DNA of 39,947 bases from Treponema sp. (GCA_016297405.1 JAEDGP010000012.1:1-39947), one strand, 5' to 3'. Positions 1 through 6,425 are shown, counted from the stretch's first letter. A program made the numbers and translations. The notes: generated from the letters alone by a model not told the origin.

Positions 1-18
1 CCAATAAGTTTGCATTAC

Positions 19-43
19 GGTGGTTGAGTTTATCGAAACCACC
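19..43. repeat. Short palindromic repeat (REP-like)
   Basis: The arms GGTGGTT and AACCACC form a 7-bp inverted repeat around an 11-nt loop containing GAGTTTATCGA. Short palindromes of the form GGTTGAG...TCGAAACC are dispersed in several bacterial genomes, so this may be a REP-like intergenic element. It lies downstream of the tRNA-Leu gene in the tRNA's direction of transcription. It has no T-tract, so it is not a convincing intrinsic terminator. Only one copy is visible in this window. Confidence 0.4.
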
Positions 44-87
44 ACATTTAGTGTAACAGTCATTTCAGCCGAACTTTGGGCTTTTTT

Positions 88-172
88 TGCCGGGAACCAG
101 ACTCGAACTGGCACGCCGTTTGACCAGCGAGGGATTTTAAGTCCCTTGTGTCTACCATTCCACCATCCCGGC
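88..172 (-). tRNA. tRNA-Leu (anticodon UAA)
   Basis: Reading the minus strand, the acceptor arms GCCGGGA and TCCCGGC pair fully, with discriminator A. The anticodon stem AGGGA/TCCCT encloses the loop CTTAAAA, giving anticodon UAA (leucine). The T arm carries GTTCGAGTC. The long variable arm and the 85-nt length are typical of a class II tRNA such as tRNA-Leu. The D arm has the expected TGGAATGGTAGACA form. The 3' CCA is not encoded: the discriminator A is followed by A residues, so CCA must be added by nucleotidyltransferase. A promoter sits directly upstream. Confidence 0.95.
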
Positions 173-182
173 AGGTTTTTAT

Positions 183-211
183 ATAATAACCAAAATAAAG
201 TCTTCTTGCAA
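183..211 (-). promoter_or_regulatory. Promoter of tRNA-Leu
   Basis: On the minus strand a -35 box TTGCAA (206-211) and a -10 box TATTAT (183-188) are separated by 17 nt. Transcription would begin near 176, only a few bases before the mature tRNA 5' end at 172, so the 5' leader would be very short. Confidence 0.55.
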
Positions 212-266
212 GTACATCAAAATCACAAAGTTGAAACAATTTCTTTCCTTCAGTAGAATAAACCCC

Positions 267-1163
267 ATGTATTCAGACACTCACTTTCATTTTCAGCACT
301 TTACAGAATGGCACAACATTGACGGTGCCCCAGTACTTGAAGAAATGGCAAAAAACAAATGCTTTTTTGGCTTGGACATAGGAACAGAATCAAATGACCT
401 TTTACCACGTCAAGCATGCATGGACAAGGCCATCGCACGAATAAAAGACTCAAACCTTGCAGATAAAGTTCGCAACTTCATCTATTTTGCAGCCGGAATC
501 TGGCCATCAATTGAAGAAATCAAAGACAGACACAATTCAATGAAAACCCTCAAGGCTCAAATAGAACAGGCAAACAACTCCAATGATAATGATACACTTC
601 ACAGAAAAGTCATAGCCATCGGTGAATGCGGACTTGACCACCACTGGAATCCAACAGGCGTCGACGGAAGAAACGAAGCTGATTTTGACCAAGCCATGTA
701 TGTCGCCGAAAAGGAACTGTTTGAAATGCAGCTTGAATATGCAAAAGAACTAAAACTGCCTGTAATCATCCATAGCCGTGATGCCTTTCAGGACACATTG
801 GATTCAATCAAAAATGTAGGTTATGACAACGGGATTATACATTGCTATTCCTACGGTATCGAAGAAGCAAAAGCATTCCTTGAAAGAGGCTGGTATATAA
901 GCTTTGCAGGAGGAGTTACCTACACAAAAAAAAACAAGATGGAACAAATGTACCAGCTTGTAAAATCAATTCCAGACGACCGTTTACTTACAGAAACCGA
1001 TTCGCCATTTCTGGCACCAGTTCCATTGCGTGGCACACCAAACGTTCCAACAAACGTTTTGCACACCTATAATTTTTTGGCCAGCATTCGCGGCACAACA
1101 GCAGAAGAACTGAGCACCCTTATAGACCAAAACATCAAGACTTTATTCAACCTGACTGTATAA
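267..1163 (+). CDS. TatD-family metal-dependent hydrolase
   Basis: This 298-aa protein has the full TatD/YcfH metal-site signature: DTHFHF at residues 4-9 (H6, H8), IGECGLDHH with E120, PVIIHSRD with H169, GIIHCYS with H192, and TETDSPFLAP with D245. The family are cytoplasmic TIM-barrel metal-dependent hydrolases with DNase or D-aminoacyl-tRNA deacylase activity reported for some members; the substrate here is not decided by sequence. The family is usually about 255-265 aa. The extra length is an insert around residues 85-115 and another after the GLDHH motif (residues 129-150). I chose ATG at 267 because the HxH motif starts three codons later; a TTG at 231 would add 12 non-conserved residues. 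No strong Shine-Dalgarno is visible. The 3' end overlaps the convergent zinc-knuckle gene by 21 bp. A run of nine A (926-934) lies in the coding sequence. Confidence 0.9.
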   Translation: MYSDTHFHFQHFTEWHNIDGAPVLEEMAKNKCFFGLDIGTESNDLLPRQACMDKAIARIKDSNLADKVRNFIYFAAGIWPSIEEIKDRHNSMKTLKAQIEQANNSNDNDTLHRKVIAIGECGLDHHWNPTGVDGRNEADFDQAMYVAEKELFEMQLEYAKELKLPVIIHSRDAFQDTLDSIKNVGYDNGIIHCYSYGIEEAKAFLERGWYISFAGGVTYTKKNKMEQMYQLVKSIPDDRLLTETDSPFLAPVPLRGTPNVPTNVLHTYNFLASIRGTTAEELSTLIDQNIKTLFNLTV

Positions 1164-1643
1164 TCCGCTGATTTCACTGCGCCATTCAGTCTTAGTTTCA
1201 CGATTTTCCCATTCGATGATTTTTTTGATTGTAAAATGGCGCTGATCACGTGGATTCTCAAAGTAAAGAATTCCAAAACGGCCTTGTCCAATGTAACAGA
1301 TTTTTTCGTTCTGACCACATTTTTCGCTTCCATTCAGCTCTTCCATTACACATTCAAAATGTATTGGTTTTCCTGTAGCTTTGTCCGTCAAGGCACTTGC
1401 CATGTCTGTAATAAGCTGGGAACATTTAGGACAAACAATTTCCCTTGCCTTAAATTCAGAAATCGCCTGTTCCTTTTTGGCTAGAGCCTCCGGGTTGGAA
1501 TGAACCATATAATGAAATTTAGGCGATTTATGGATTCTACCCTCATCATTGCGTTCATTAGTCTGATGAGGCTTATTGTTCTGATTTTTCTGATTATTCC
1601 AATTGCCGTAATGTTTGCGACTGTGCCTATTATTCTTTTCCAC
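1143..1643 (-). CDS. Hypothetical zinc-knuckle protein (CxxC...HxxC)
   Basis: A 166-aa protein with no family I can name. Residues 1-50 are rich in N, H, K, R and Q and look disordered. Residues 71-98 carry CPKC (C71, C74) followed by HFEC (H95, C98), a plausible single zinc site of treble-clef or LIM-like type. The rest, with GQGRFGILYF and FTIKKIIEWENR, looks like a small beta-rich domain. The start is GTG at 1643, supported by AGGAG six bases upstream. It appears to be the last gene of the rpsP operon, after a 25-base gap. Its last 21 bases overlap the 3' end of the convergent tatD gene. A nucleic-acid-binding role is possible from the basic tail and zinc site but is inference only. Confidence 0.75.
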   Translation of the reverse strand: MEKNNRHSRKHYGNWNNQKNQNNKPHQTNERNDEGRIHKSPKFHYMVHSNPEALAKKEQAISEFKAREIVCPKCSQLITDMASALTDKATGKPIHFECVMEELNGSEKCGQNEKICYIGQGRFGILYFENPRDQRHFTIKKIIEWENRETKTEWRSEISGLYSQVE

Positions 1644-1668
1644 AAAAAACTCCTAAAGTCACAAAACG

Positions 1669-1860
1669 TTAATTTCGCAACTTTAATTCCTCAGCATTTT
1701 CCACAAGCTTTCTGCTGATAACCTGCGCAATACGCTGAATAGCATTATCAAGATACTCCTTATCCTGAATCTTCTCTCTAAGTTCCAAAAGCCTAGGAGA
1801 AATCTCATGTTTTCGTTCAAGAACCAAAGTTCTTGAAGTTTCCCTTCTACCAGAAATCAT
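1669..1860 (-). CDS. Small hypothetical protein, FlgM-like C-terminus
   Basis: A 63-aa, highly charged and probably helical protein. The stretch SPRLLELREKI followed by YLDNAIQRIAQVI resembles the sigma-binding half of the anti-sigma factor FlgM, where an L-x-x-L-R-x-x-I segment is followed by a Y-x-x-x-x-x-x-IA helix. The protein is shorter than typical FlgM (about 90-100 aa) and the resemblance is weak. Its ATG overlaps the yraN stop codon as ATGA, so translation is probably coupled. The operon already contains FlhB-like and FliK-like genes, which makes a flagellar link reasonable but unproven. It could equally be an unrelated helical protein. Confidence 0.65.
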   Translation of the reverse strand: MISGRRETSRTLVLERKHEISPRLLELREKIQDKEYLDNAIQRIAQVISRKLVENAEELKLRN

Positions 1861-2225
1861 AAAAGCTCCGTAAAAGCATTTTCTATATGATACACTTGGG
1901 GTAAACCCGGCATGTCCAAAACAATTACATCAAAACGAATATAGCTGTTACTATATTGTCGATGAATTATCAGAAAACGTTTAGCGGTATTAATAATTCT
2001 TTTTTGTTTCCGTTTATCCAAAACATGAGAAAGCAAATCAACATTTCCGTTTGGTAATGTTTTTACTTCAACAAATACCAGCGTATTGTCTTTAAAGCAA
2101 ATTATATCAATTTCGCCGGACTTTGTCCTGAATTTTTGATCCAGAACAACATATCCGGCATTTTTGAGAAAGATAGCAGCGCGGTTTTCGCCTATGTCAC
2201 CGATTGATTTACGATTGTCGTTCAA
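1857..2225 (-). CDS. yraN: YraN family (UPF0102) endonuclease-like protein
   Basis: A 122-aa protein with the UPF0102 pattern: GDIGENRAAIFLKNAGY at residues 9-25, then SGEIDII (E38, D40) and VFVEVKT (E53, K55). This is the PD-(D/E)xK nuclease-fold core in the order E-x-D...E-V-K. The family is widespread and adjacent to housekeeping genes in many genomes; its cellular substrate is not well established, though a Holliday-junction-resolvase-like fold is accepted. Length is normal for the family. The start is TTG at 2225, four bases after the previous stop and without a clear Shine-Dalgarno, so translation probably depends on coupling. It ends in an ATGA overlap with the following small gene. 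Confidence 0.9.
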   Translation of the reverse strand: MNDNRKSIGDIGENRAAIFLKNAGYVVLDQKFRTKSGEIDIICFKDNTLVFVEVKTLPNGNVDLLSHVLDKRKQKRIINTAKRFLIIHRQYSNSYIRFDVIVLDMPGLPQVYHIENAFTELL

Positions 2226-2229
2226 TTAA

Positions 2230-2502
2230 TTAGACAGGAATAAGATCCTCTACGTCTGAATAATCTTTAGCAGATGCAACACCAGCAGCCACCGTTTTCT
2301 TTACAGCAACAGGAGCTTTTATAAGTGTACCATGTGTAAGCAGGAATGGAATGTGCCATCTTCTCAATACTGTAAGATGATATTCTTCTGCAGGGTGATT
2401 GCTTGGCAAGAACATGTTTTTCCCATCTTCAAAGTATACTGGTTCAGAATAACATGTACCAAGCTTGATGCTTTCAACTGCAATTCTTGACATATCTTCC
2501 AT
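2230..2502 (-). CDS. Stand-alone domain like the N-terminus of HD-GYP proteins
   Basis: A 90-aa protein. The core IAVESIKLGTCYSEPVYFED, followed by FLPSNHPAEEYHLTVLRRWHI and LLTHGTLI, resembles the small beta domain at the N-terminus of many treponemal HD-GYP phosphodiesterases, where it typically ends before an interdomain linker. Here no HD or GYP motif follows: the protein ends after a short Ala/Val-rich tail and yraN begins four bases later, so this is a complete small gene rather than an interrupted one in this window. I chose ATG at 2502 because GGGAG lies eight bases upstream; an ATG at 2517 and a longer frame to 2568 overlap the previous gene and lack a binding site. The function is unknown. 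Confidence 0.7.
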   Translation of the reverse strand: MEDMSRIAVESIKLGTCYSEPVYFEDGKNMFLPSNHPAEEYHLTVLRRWHIPFLLTHGTLIKAPVAVKKTVAAGVASAKDYSDVEDLIPV

Positions 2503-2533
2503 AACTTTTTCTCCCATAAAAAGAAATGTTAAT

Positions 2534-2794
2534 CTATAAAGTTTTGTCGTTTTCCACAATCCATGCAAAGATTTTTGCTACAACTTCCCAAGTACTTTCT
2601 GGGATCATCGAACCGATTTCCTGAACAGAAAGTATATTTGCCAAGGCTTCATTTTCAACAACAGGAACTGAATTTTCCCGGGCAATTTCTAAAAGCCGCT
2701 TTGCAAGCTCACCTTTTGCCGTTGCAGAAATAAAAGGAGAACCATTTTCAGAATCATACTTCAACGCCACAGCCTTCAATTCTTGTGCTTTCAT
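2534..2794 (-). CDS. FlhB C-terminal-domain protein (FlhB-like, EscU/YscU family)
   Basis: An 86-aa soluble protein matching the cytoplasmic C-terminal part of the flagellar export switch protein FlhB, downstream of the NPTH autocleavage site: AVALKYD, SPFISATAKG, LAKRLLEIARENSVPVVENEALANIL, then SMIPESTWEVVAKIFAWI. There is no membrane domain and no NPTH motif, as in B. subtilis YlqH and the treponemal FlhB2-type proteins. In the flagellar system the equivalent segment of FlhB interacts with export substrates and FliK and sets substrate specificity; such stand-alone versions may stand in for it. Its ATG overlaps the stop of the preceding 47-codon ORF (ATGA), indicating coupling. The FliK-like gene lies just upstream, strengthening the flagellar-export reading. 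Confidence 0.88.
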   Translation of the reverse strand: MKAQELKAVALKYDSENGSPFISATAKGELAKRLLEIARENSVPVVENEALANILSVQEIGSMIPESTWEVVAKIFAWIVENDKTL

Positions 2795-2934
2795 ACAGAA
2801 CCATCCACTGAAAACAAGTTTGACTGAAGGGCATAAAAGTCATCATCATCTGACCAAGGAATAGTTTCGAAATCAGAGCATTCAAGCTTATCTGCAAGAG
2901 CAGAAAGGCCTAAATCCTTTACACTTGATTCCAA
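2791..2934 (-). CDS. Very small acidic ORF (47 aa) upstream of flhB-like gene
   Basis: An uninterrupted 47-codon frame fills the gap between the FliK-like and FlhB-like genes. It starts with TTG at 2934, with GGGAG five bases upstream, and ends with TGA sharing bases with the ATG of the flhB-like gene (ATGA at 2794-2791). The product is acidic: ESSVKDLGLSALADKLECSD, then a run including WSDDDDFYALQ, ending SVDGSV. No family is recognised. The ribosome binding site, tight coupling and position in the operon support translation. It may be a separate microprotein, a translational-coupling leader, or the remnant of a C-terminal extension of the upstream protein, whose stop codon lies 13 bases before it. 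Confidence 0.6.
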   Translation of the reverse strand: MESSVKDLGLSALADKLECSDFETIPWSDDDDFYALQSNLFSVDGSV

Positions 2935-2946
2935 AAAATCTCCCTT

Positions 2947-4020
2947 TCAAGAAAACTTAATTTTATTCACTTTATTTTCATCAAAATATAACACAAATCT
3001 ATACGCTGTCACGCCAAAATCAAAAAAAGTTACAATTTCTTCTATTTTTTTTCTATCAGAATCAAAATAGAAAACTAACGCCCCGTCCCCGCTTTTAACA
3101 ATCTTTGAAGAAAGCTGTTTTTTGGCAGCCGTATAGTCAAAATTAAAAGGAATGCGTATCCAAGTTCCACCAGAAACAGGTTCGTCTAATGAAAACCCAG
3201 TATGATTGAATAAAGCTAGAACTGAAGGATTCCCGCATTTTTTTTCTACTCCATTTTCAAGAAAAGCTGCAAAAAAACTTTTAAAAACATTGCCCACTTC
3301 AATTTCTCCAAGCCCTTGTTCTGACTTAGCCTTTGCAAAACTTAAGTCATGCTTGCTTTTTTGATGCTCCCAGGAAAAACTACCATTTCCGTCAAGTTTT
3401 TTGTTAAGAACATCATAAAATTCATCCAGGCCTTCATCCTCTGAATTGGAAAAAACATCATTGAGCAGCTTTTTTACGCTTTGCCTGGAAGGCCTAAGTC
3501 CCTTATGTTCCATGATTAACGCCGCAATTGCAGCCTGTTTTTGATGAGTATTAAACGACTTGCCAAGATTCCGCGCCTTGCGCAAAACAAAAGGTTGGAA
3601 TTTCATGCCAAGCTTTTTCATTTCATTGAAAAGTTCAAAAGAAAGATTATCCGGAGCCATGCCGTTTTTCCTGAACCAGGCTGCAAGCTGAGGATTTTCA
3701 ATCATACCGTCAGACAAAAAACCAACTTTTGTTTGGGCAACGACTGTAAAATCAGTTATTTTTTGTCCCTCTAGCTTTAACAAAAGCTGCGAACGTTCAC
3801 CAATATTTGTAGTCTGACCAACTGTCGCCTTATATCCTTGACCAACTTGAAGAGGCAGTTCTGACTTTACAAGAATTCTTTTGCCATTAAGAGAAGCTGT
3901 ATAAGAAGATGTATCATTTTTGGTAAGAATTCTTATAAAAACAGAACTGCCCTCACGCAGCACCTGAAATTCAAGGACTTTTGTGAGGGCATTTGTGTTT
4001 TGAATAACACTAGTATTCAT
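2947..4020 (-). CDS. FliK-like protein (flagellar hook-length control/YlqG-like), tentative
   Basis: A 357-aa soluble protein without signal peptide. Its N-terminal part (about residues 15-100) looks beta-rich, the middle (about 110-230) is helical and charged, and the last 80 residues (GTWIRIPFNFD, then DGALVFYFDSDRKKIEEIVTFF and YRFVLYF) have the alternating hydrophobic pattern of the FliK C-terminal domain. The location supports this: in B. subtilis a FliK-like gene (ylqG) precedes the FlhB-like ylqH downstream of rplS, and the same order is seen here. The primary sequence match to FliK is weak, so a treponeme-specific protein of other function remains possible. The ATG at 4020 is 27 bases after the rplS stop and has no obvious strong binding site. 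Confidence 0.65.
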   Translation of the reverse strand: MNTSVIQNTNALTKVLEFQVLREGSSVFIRILTKNDTSSYTASLNGKRILVKSELPLQVGQGYKATVGQTTNIGERSQLLLKLEGQKITDFTVVAQTKVGFLSDGMIENPQLAAWFRKNGMAPDNLSFELFNEMKKLGMKFQPFVLRKARNLGKSFNTHQKQAAIAALIMEHKGLRPSRQSVKKLLNDVFSNSEDEGLDEFYDVLNKKLDGNGSFSWEHQKSKHDLSFAKAKSEQGLGEIEVGNVFKSFFAAFLENGVEKKCGNPSVLALFNHTGFSLDEPVSGGTWIRIPFNFDYTAAKKQLSSKIVKSGDGALVFYFDSDRKKIEEIVTFFDFGVTAYRFVLYFDENKVNKIKFS

Positions 4021-4047
4021 TAACAGGACTTAACCTGAAAGAAACAA

Positions 4048-4494
4048 CTATGCGTTGTTAGCAGCATTTGCAGCATCAGCCTTAGCAGCTTCTGCACGAG
4101 CAGCAGCTTCTGCAGCCTTGTTCTGTTCTGCAACGAAAGTAGCGATTTCGCCACCAAGCAATTCCTTAACCTTCTTATCTTTACCGATCTTGTCGCGAAG
4201 ATAATAAAGCTTAGACTTGCGAACTTTACCAGCACGAACAATTTCTACCTTTACGATACGTGGGCTGTTCATTGGGAACACACGTTCAACACCTACACCG
4301 TAAGATTCCTTGCGAACTGTAAATGTTTTGCGTGCACCTGCATTCTTCATGCAAAGTACGATTCCTTCATAAACCTGTACACGTTCTGTCTTACCTTCAA
4401 TAATCTTGAAGTAAACTTTTACTGTATCACCAACTTTGAACTGAGTTGTGAAAGCACGTGTCTGCTTTTCTTCGATTGCTTTAATCAGATCCAT
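4048..4494 (-). CDS. rplS: 50S ribosomal protein L19, with C-terminal extension
   Basis: Residues 1 to about 113 match bL19: FKVGDTVKVYFKIIEGKTER, then VQVYEGIVL, RKESYGVGVERVFP, and KLYYLRDKIGK. L19 sits at the interface of the 30S and 50S subunits. The usual length is about 115 residues; this protein is 148 because of an Ala/Glu/Lys/Asn-rich tail (about residues 114-148, for example AAEAAARAEAAKADAANAAN), which is probably helical or disordered. The start codon overlaps the trmD stop as TAATG, so translation is coupled. The trmD-rplS pairing is conserved across bacteria. Confidence 0.96.
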   Translation of the reverse strand: MDLIKAIEEKQTRAFTTQFKVGDTVKVYFKIIEGKTERVQVYEGIVLCMKNAGARKTFTVRKESYGVGVERVFPMNSPRIVKVEIVRAGKVRKSKLYYLRDKIGKDKKVKELLGGEIATFVAEQNKAAEAAARAEAAKADAANAANNA

Positions 4495-5303
4495 TATAAA
4501 TCTCCTGGTTCTGCAGTTTGAATCGCCGGCTTTTTAGCCTTTTTGCGCTTCTGTTTCATATGCTTAAGTGAAACCTGCTCTGTTATTTCCTCAATCATCT
4601 TTTCGGCTTCTTCTGTCAACTGACCATTTTGGCGAGCATCCCAAATCAAATCAGGTCTGTTTCCCATGGTTTTCAGTATTCGTTTACGAAGCCGCCACTT
4701 TCGGATGTTTTCATGATTGCCAGAAAGTAAAACTTCCGGCACTTCAAGTCCTTTGTACACAGGTGGCCTTGTATACTGAGGATATTCCAAAAGTCCGCCG
4801 CAATAGCTTTCTTCAACAAGAGAATCCCTTGATATTACACCGTCCACAAGCCTATAGATTGTGTCGATCATAACAGTAGCAGCAACTTCTCCGCTGGACA
4901 TTACATAGTCGCCGATAGAAATCTCGTCATCTACATAATAGTCGATTATCCTTTGATCGATACCTTCGTAGCGACCACAGATAAATACAAGTTCGCTTTC
5001 ACAGCTTAATTCCTGGGCCTTTTTCTGTGTAAAACGCTTTCCGCCAGGGGTCACATAAATGACACGCTTACGTTTTGCATCAACACTATCCAAAGCCCTT
5101 CCAAGAGGTTCGGTCATCATTAGTTGACCGGCGCCTCCGCCATAAGGAGCGTCATCACAAGTCCGGTGCTTATCAAGAGCAAAATCTCTGATGTTCACCA
5201 GATCGTAGGCAATAATTTCCTTTTCAACTGCCTTGGCCATGATTGAGTTTTCAAAATAAGCCTTAACAATATCCGGAAATAAGGTCAGCACAGTAAATTT
5301 CAT
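4494..5303 (-). CDS. trmD: tRNA (guanine-N1-)-methyltransferase TrmD
   Basis: A 269-aa SPOUT methyltransferase that makes m1G37 in tRNAs with G36-G37, preventing +1 frameshifting. Visible motifs: MKFTVLTLFPDIV at the start, DDAPYGGGAGQLMM (residues 50-63), the knot segments YVTPGGKRFTQ and VFICGRYEGIDQRI (107-120), DEISIGDYVMSSGE (126-139), and LLEYPQYTRP (171-180) with HENIRKWR. The loop corresponding to the proposed catalytic aspartate (E. coli D169, EDSF) reads VEESYCGG here, so that position appears to be Glu; this alignment is by eye. The C-terminus has a Lys/Ala-rich tail beyond the usual length. The stop overlaps rplS (TAATG), and the gene starts four bases after rimM. Confidence 0.97.
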   Translation of the reverse strand: MKFTVLTLFPDIVKAYFENSIMAKAVEKEIIAYDLVNIRDFALDKHRTCDDAPYGGGAGQLMMTEPLGRALDSVDAKRKRVIYVTPGGKRFTQKKAQELSCESELVFICGRYEGIDQRIIDYYVDDEISIGDYVMSSGEVAATVMIDTIYRLVDGVISRDSLVEESYCGGLLEYPQYTRPPVYKGLEVPEVLLSGNHENIRKWRLRKRILKTMGNRPDLIWDARQNGQLTEEAEKMIEEITEQVSLKHMKQKRKKAKKPAIQTAEPGDL

Positions 5304-5307
5304 GGAA

Positions 5308-5886
5308 TTACTCCAGAATCCAGAGGTGCATCAGTTGGATTGTCTTGTTTTTAACATCAATATTAGATACATGCTGTAAAGTGAAAGGTATCAAAACCTT
5401 TCTGGCTTTTCCAGATGATGTCTTCTTCAAGTCATCTGCAAGAACAGTGCAACTCTCGGAGATTGAAACCTCTAAAAGGTAACCAGCTCCGCCTTCCAAT
5501 ACGTCTGTGATTGTTCCAATCGTTTCGATTGGCGCAGCCCCAGCTGCCGTTCCATCTACCCACAAAAGTGAGCAATTTTTCAGGTCTTCAATGTACCACT
5601 CGTCTTTACCCAAGGGACGAGCGAACTTTCTTGGAACCATAATATCCCAACCGCTGAACTTTCGTGCATCGTCAGGAGAATCAATTCCTTCCAGTTTCAT
5701 GTACAAGGTTCCGCATCCTGCTTTTGCGCTTGTTACAGCGAACTTCTTTTCAACAGAACCACTTTTTAAAGTTACTTCTTTTAGAACTTCGATATGCTCG
5801 TAATCCCCGGAAGCACTTTCTACTTTAAATTCCCCCGCTACTCCATGTGGAGAACGGACGAAGCCAACAATAAGCTGCTCAGTCAT
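5308..5886 (-). CDS. rimM: Ribosome maturation factor RimM
   Basis: A 192-aa protein with the RimM N-terminal beta-barrel signature VGFVRSPHGVAGEFKVES, the linker segment with PDDARKFSGWDIMVPR, and the PRC-barrel domain with DEWYIEDLKNCSLL and IGTITDVLEGGAGYLLEV, ending in a segment like LIPFTLQHVSNIDVKNKTIQ. RimM binds S19 and assists 30S head assembly. Length is slightly above the usual 170-180. I chose ATG at 5886; a TTG at 5892 directly after the khpA stop would add two residues. Neither has a clear Shine-Dalgarno, consistent with coupling to khpA, whose stop is only a few bases upstream. Confidence 0.95.
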   Translation of the reverse strand: MTEQLIVGFVRSPHGVAGEFKVESASGDYEHIEVLKEVTLKSGSVEKKFAVTSAKAGCGTLYMKLEGIDSPDDARKFSGWDIMVPRKFARPLGKDEWYIEDLKNCSLLWVDGTAAGAAPIETIGTITDVLEGGAGYLLEVSISESCTVLADDLKKTSSGKARKVLIPFTLQHVSNIDVKNKTIQLMHLWILE

Positions 5887-5892
5887 CAGCAA

Positions 5893-6126
5893 TTAATCAA
5901 GAATATCAAGGCTGTAGCGCTTACCATCTTTTGAAGAAGAAGCACTAAGAACCGTGCGCATAGCTTTTGCGATGCGTCCATATTTACCGATTACTTTACC
6001 GATATCGTTTTCCGCAACTTTCAGTTGAAGAACCATACCTCTTTCGCCTTCAGTTTCGCTTACTGAGACTGCCGATGGATCATCGACCAATGATTTTGCA
6101 ATGTATTCGATCAGGTCTTTTTCCAT
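5893..6126 (-). CDS. khpA: KH-domain RNA-binding protein KhpA
   Basis: A 77-aa single KH domain. The GxxG loop is IGKYGR (G47 and G50) in the segment DIGKVIGKYGRIAKAMRTVL, which is the hallmark of the YlqC/KhpA family. In Gram-positives KhpA pairs with KhpB as a global RNA-binding protein; a KhpB partner is not in this window. It lies between rpsP and rimM as in many bacteria. The ATG at 6126 has AGGGA eight bases upstream. Confidence 0.95.
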   Translation of the reverse strand: MEKDLIEYIAKSLVDDPSAVSVSETEGERGMVLQLKVAENDIGKVIGKYGRIAKAMRTVLSASSSKDGKRYSLDILD

Positions 6127-6144
6127 TTTCAGTTCCCTAATAAA

Positions 6145-6393
6145 CTAGTTAGACTTTTTTGCCTGTTTGTTCATCAACTTAGAAACGATTTCAGTTGGCT
6201 GTGCGCCTACACCGATCCAGTAATTAGCACGTTCAAGATCAATTGAAACCTGTTTTTCTTCTGCTTCAATTGGCATGAATGTACCGATTTCTTCGATGCA
6301 TCTTCCATCGCGTGGTTTTCTTGAGTCCTGTACTACAACGCGGTAGTAAGGGCGTTTCTGAGAACCGAATCTCTTAAGTCTGATTTTGACCAC
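6145..6393 (-). CDS. rpsP: 30S ribosomal protein S16 (GTG start)
   Basis: An 82-aa bS16: VKIRLKRFGSQKRPYYRVVV, then DSRKPRDGRCIEEIGTFMP, and LERANYWIGVGAQPTEIV. The start is the GTG at 6393, which has GGAGG seven bases upstream (6401-6405 on the plus strand) and gives the usual N-terminus M-V-K-I-R-L. A longer reading from upstream would add 14 residues that include the ribosome binding site and a hairpin, and is rejected. This is the first gene of the operon, about 74 bases after the predicted transcription start. Confidence 0.97.
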   Translation of the reverse strand: MVKIRLKRFGSQKRPYYRVVVQDSRKPRDGRCIEEIGTFMPIEAEEKQVSIDLERANYWIGVGAQPTEIVSKLMNKQAKKSN

Positions 6394-6408
6394 TTTATAA
6401 CCTCCAAA

Positions 6409-6425
6409 GAACTTCGATGAAGTTC
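6409..6425 (-). promoter_or_regulatory. Hairpin in rpsP leader next to the ribosome binding site
   Basis: A perfect 7-bp inverted repeat, GAACTTC-ATC-GAAGTTC on the minus strand, ends three bases before the GGAGG of rpsP. It is inside the predicted 5' leader. It could modulate translation initiation of the first gene of the ribosomal operon, or simply insulate the binding site. No known protein-binding motif is recognised. Confidence 0.5.

Noticed and set aside
231..266. Upstream TTG start extending TatD by 12 residues
   Set aside because: The metal-binding DTHFHF motif lies right after ATG 267, as is normal in the family; the extra residues match nothing.
2503..2568. Extended start of the HD-GYP N-terminal-like gene
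   Set aside because: It overlaps the flhB-like gene in another frame and has no ribosome binding site, while ATG 2502 has GGGAG at good spacing.
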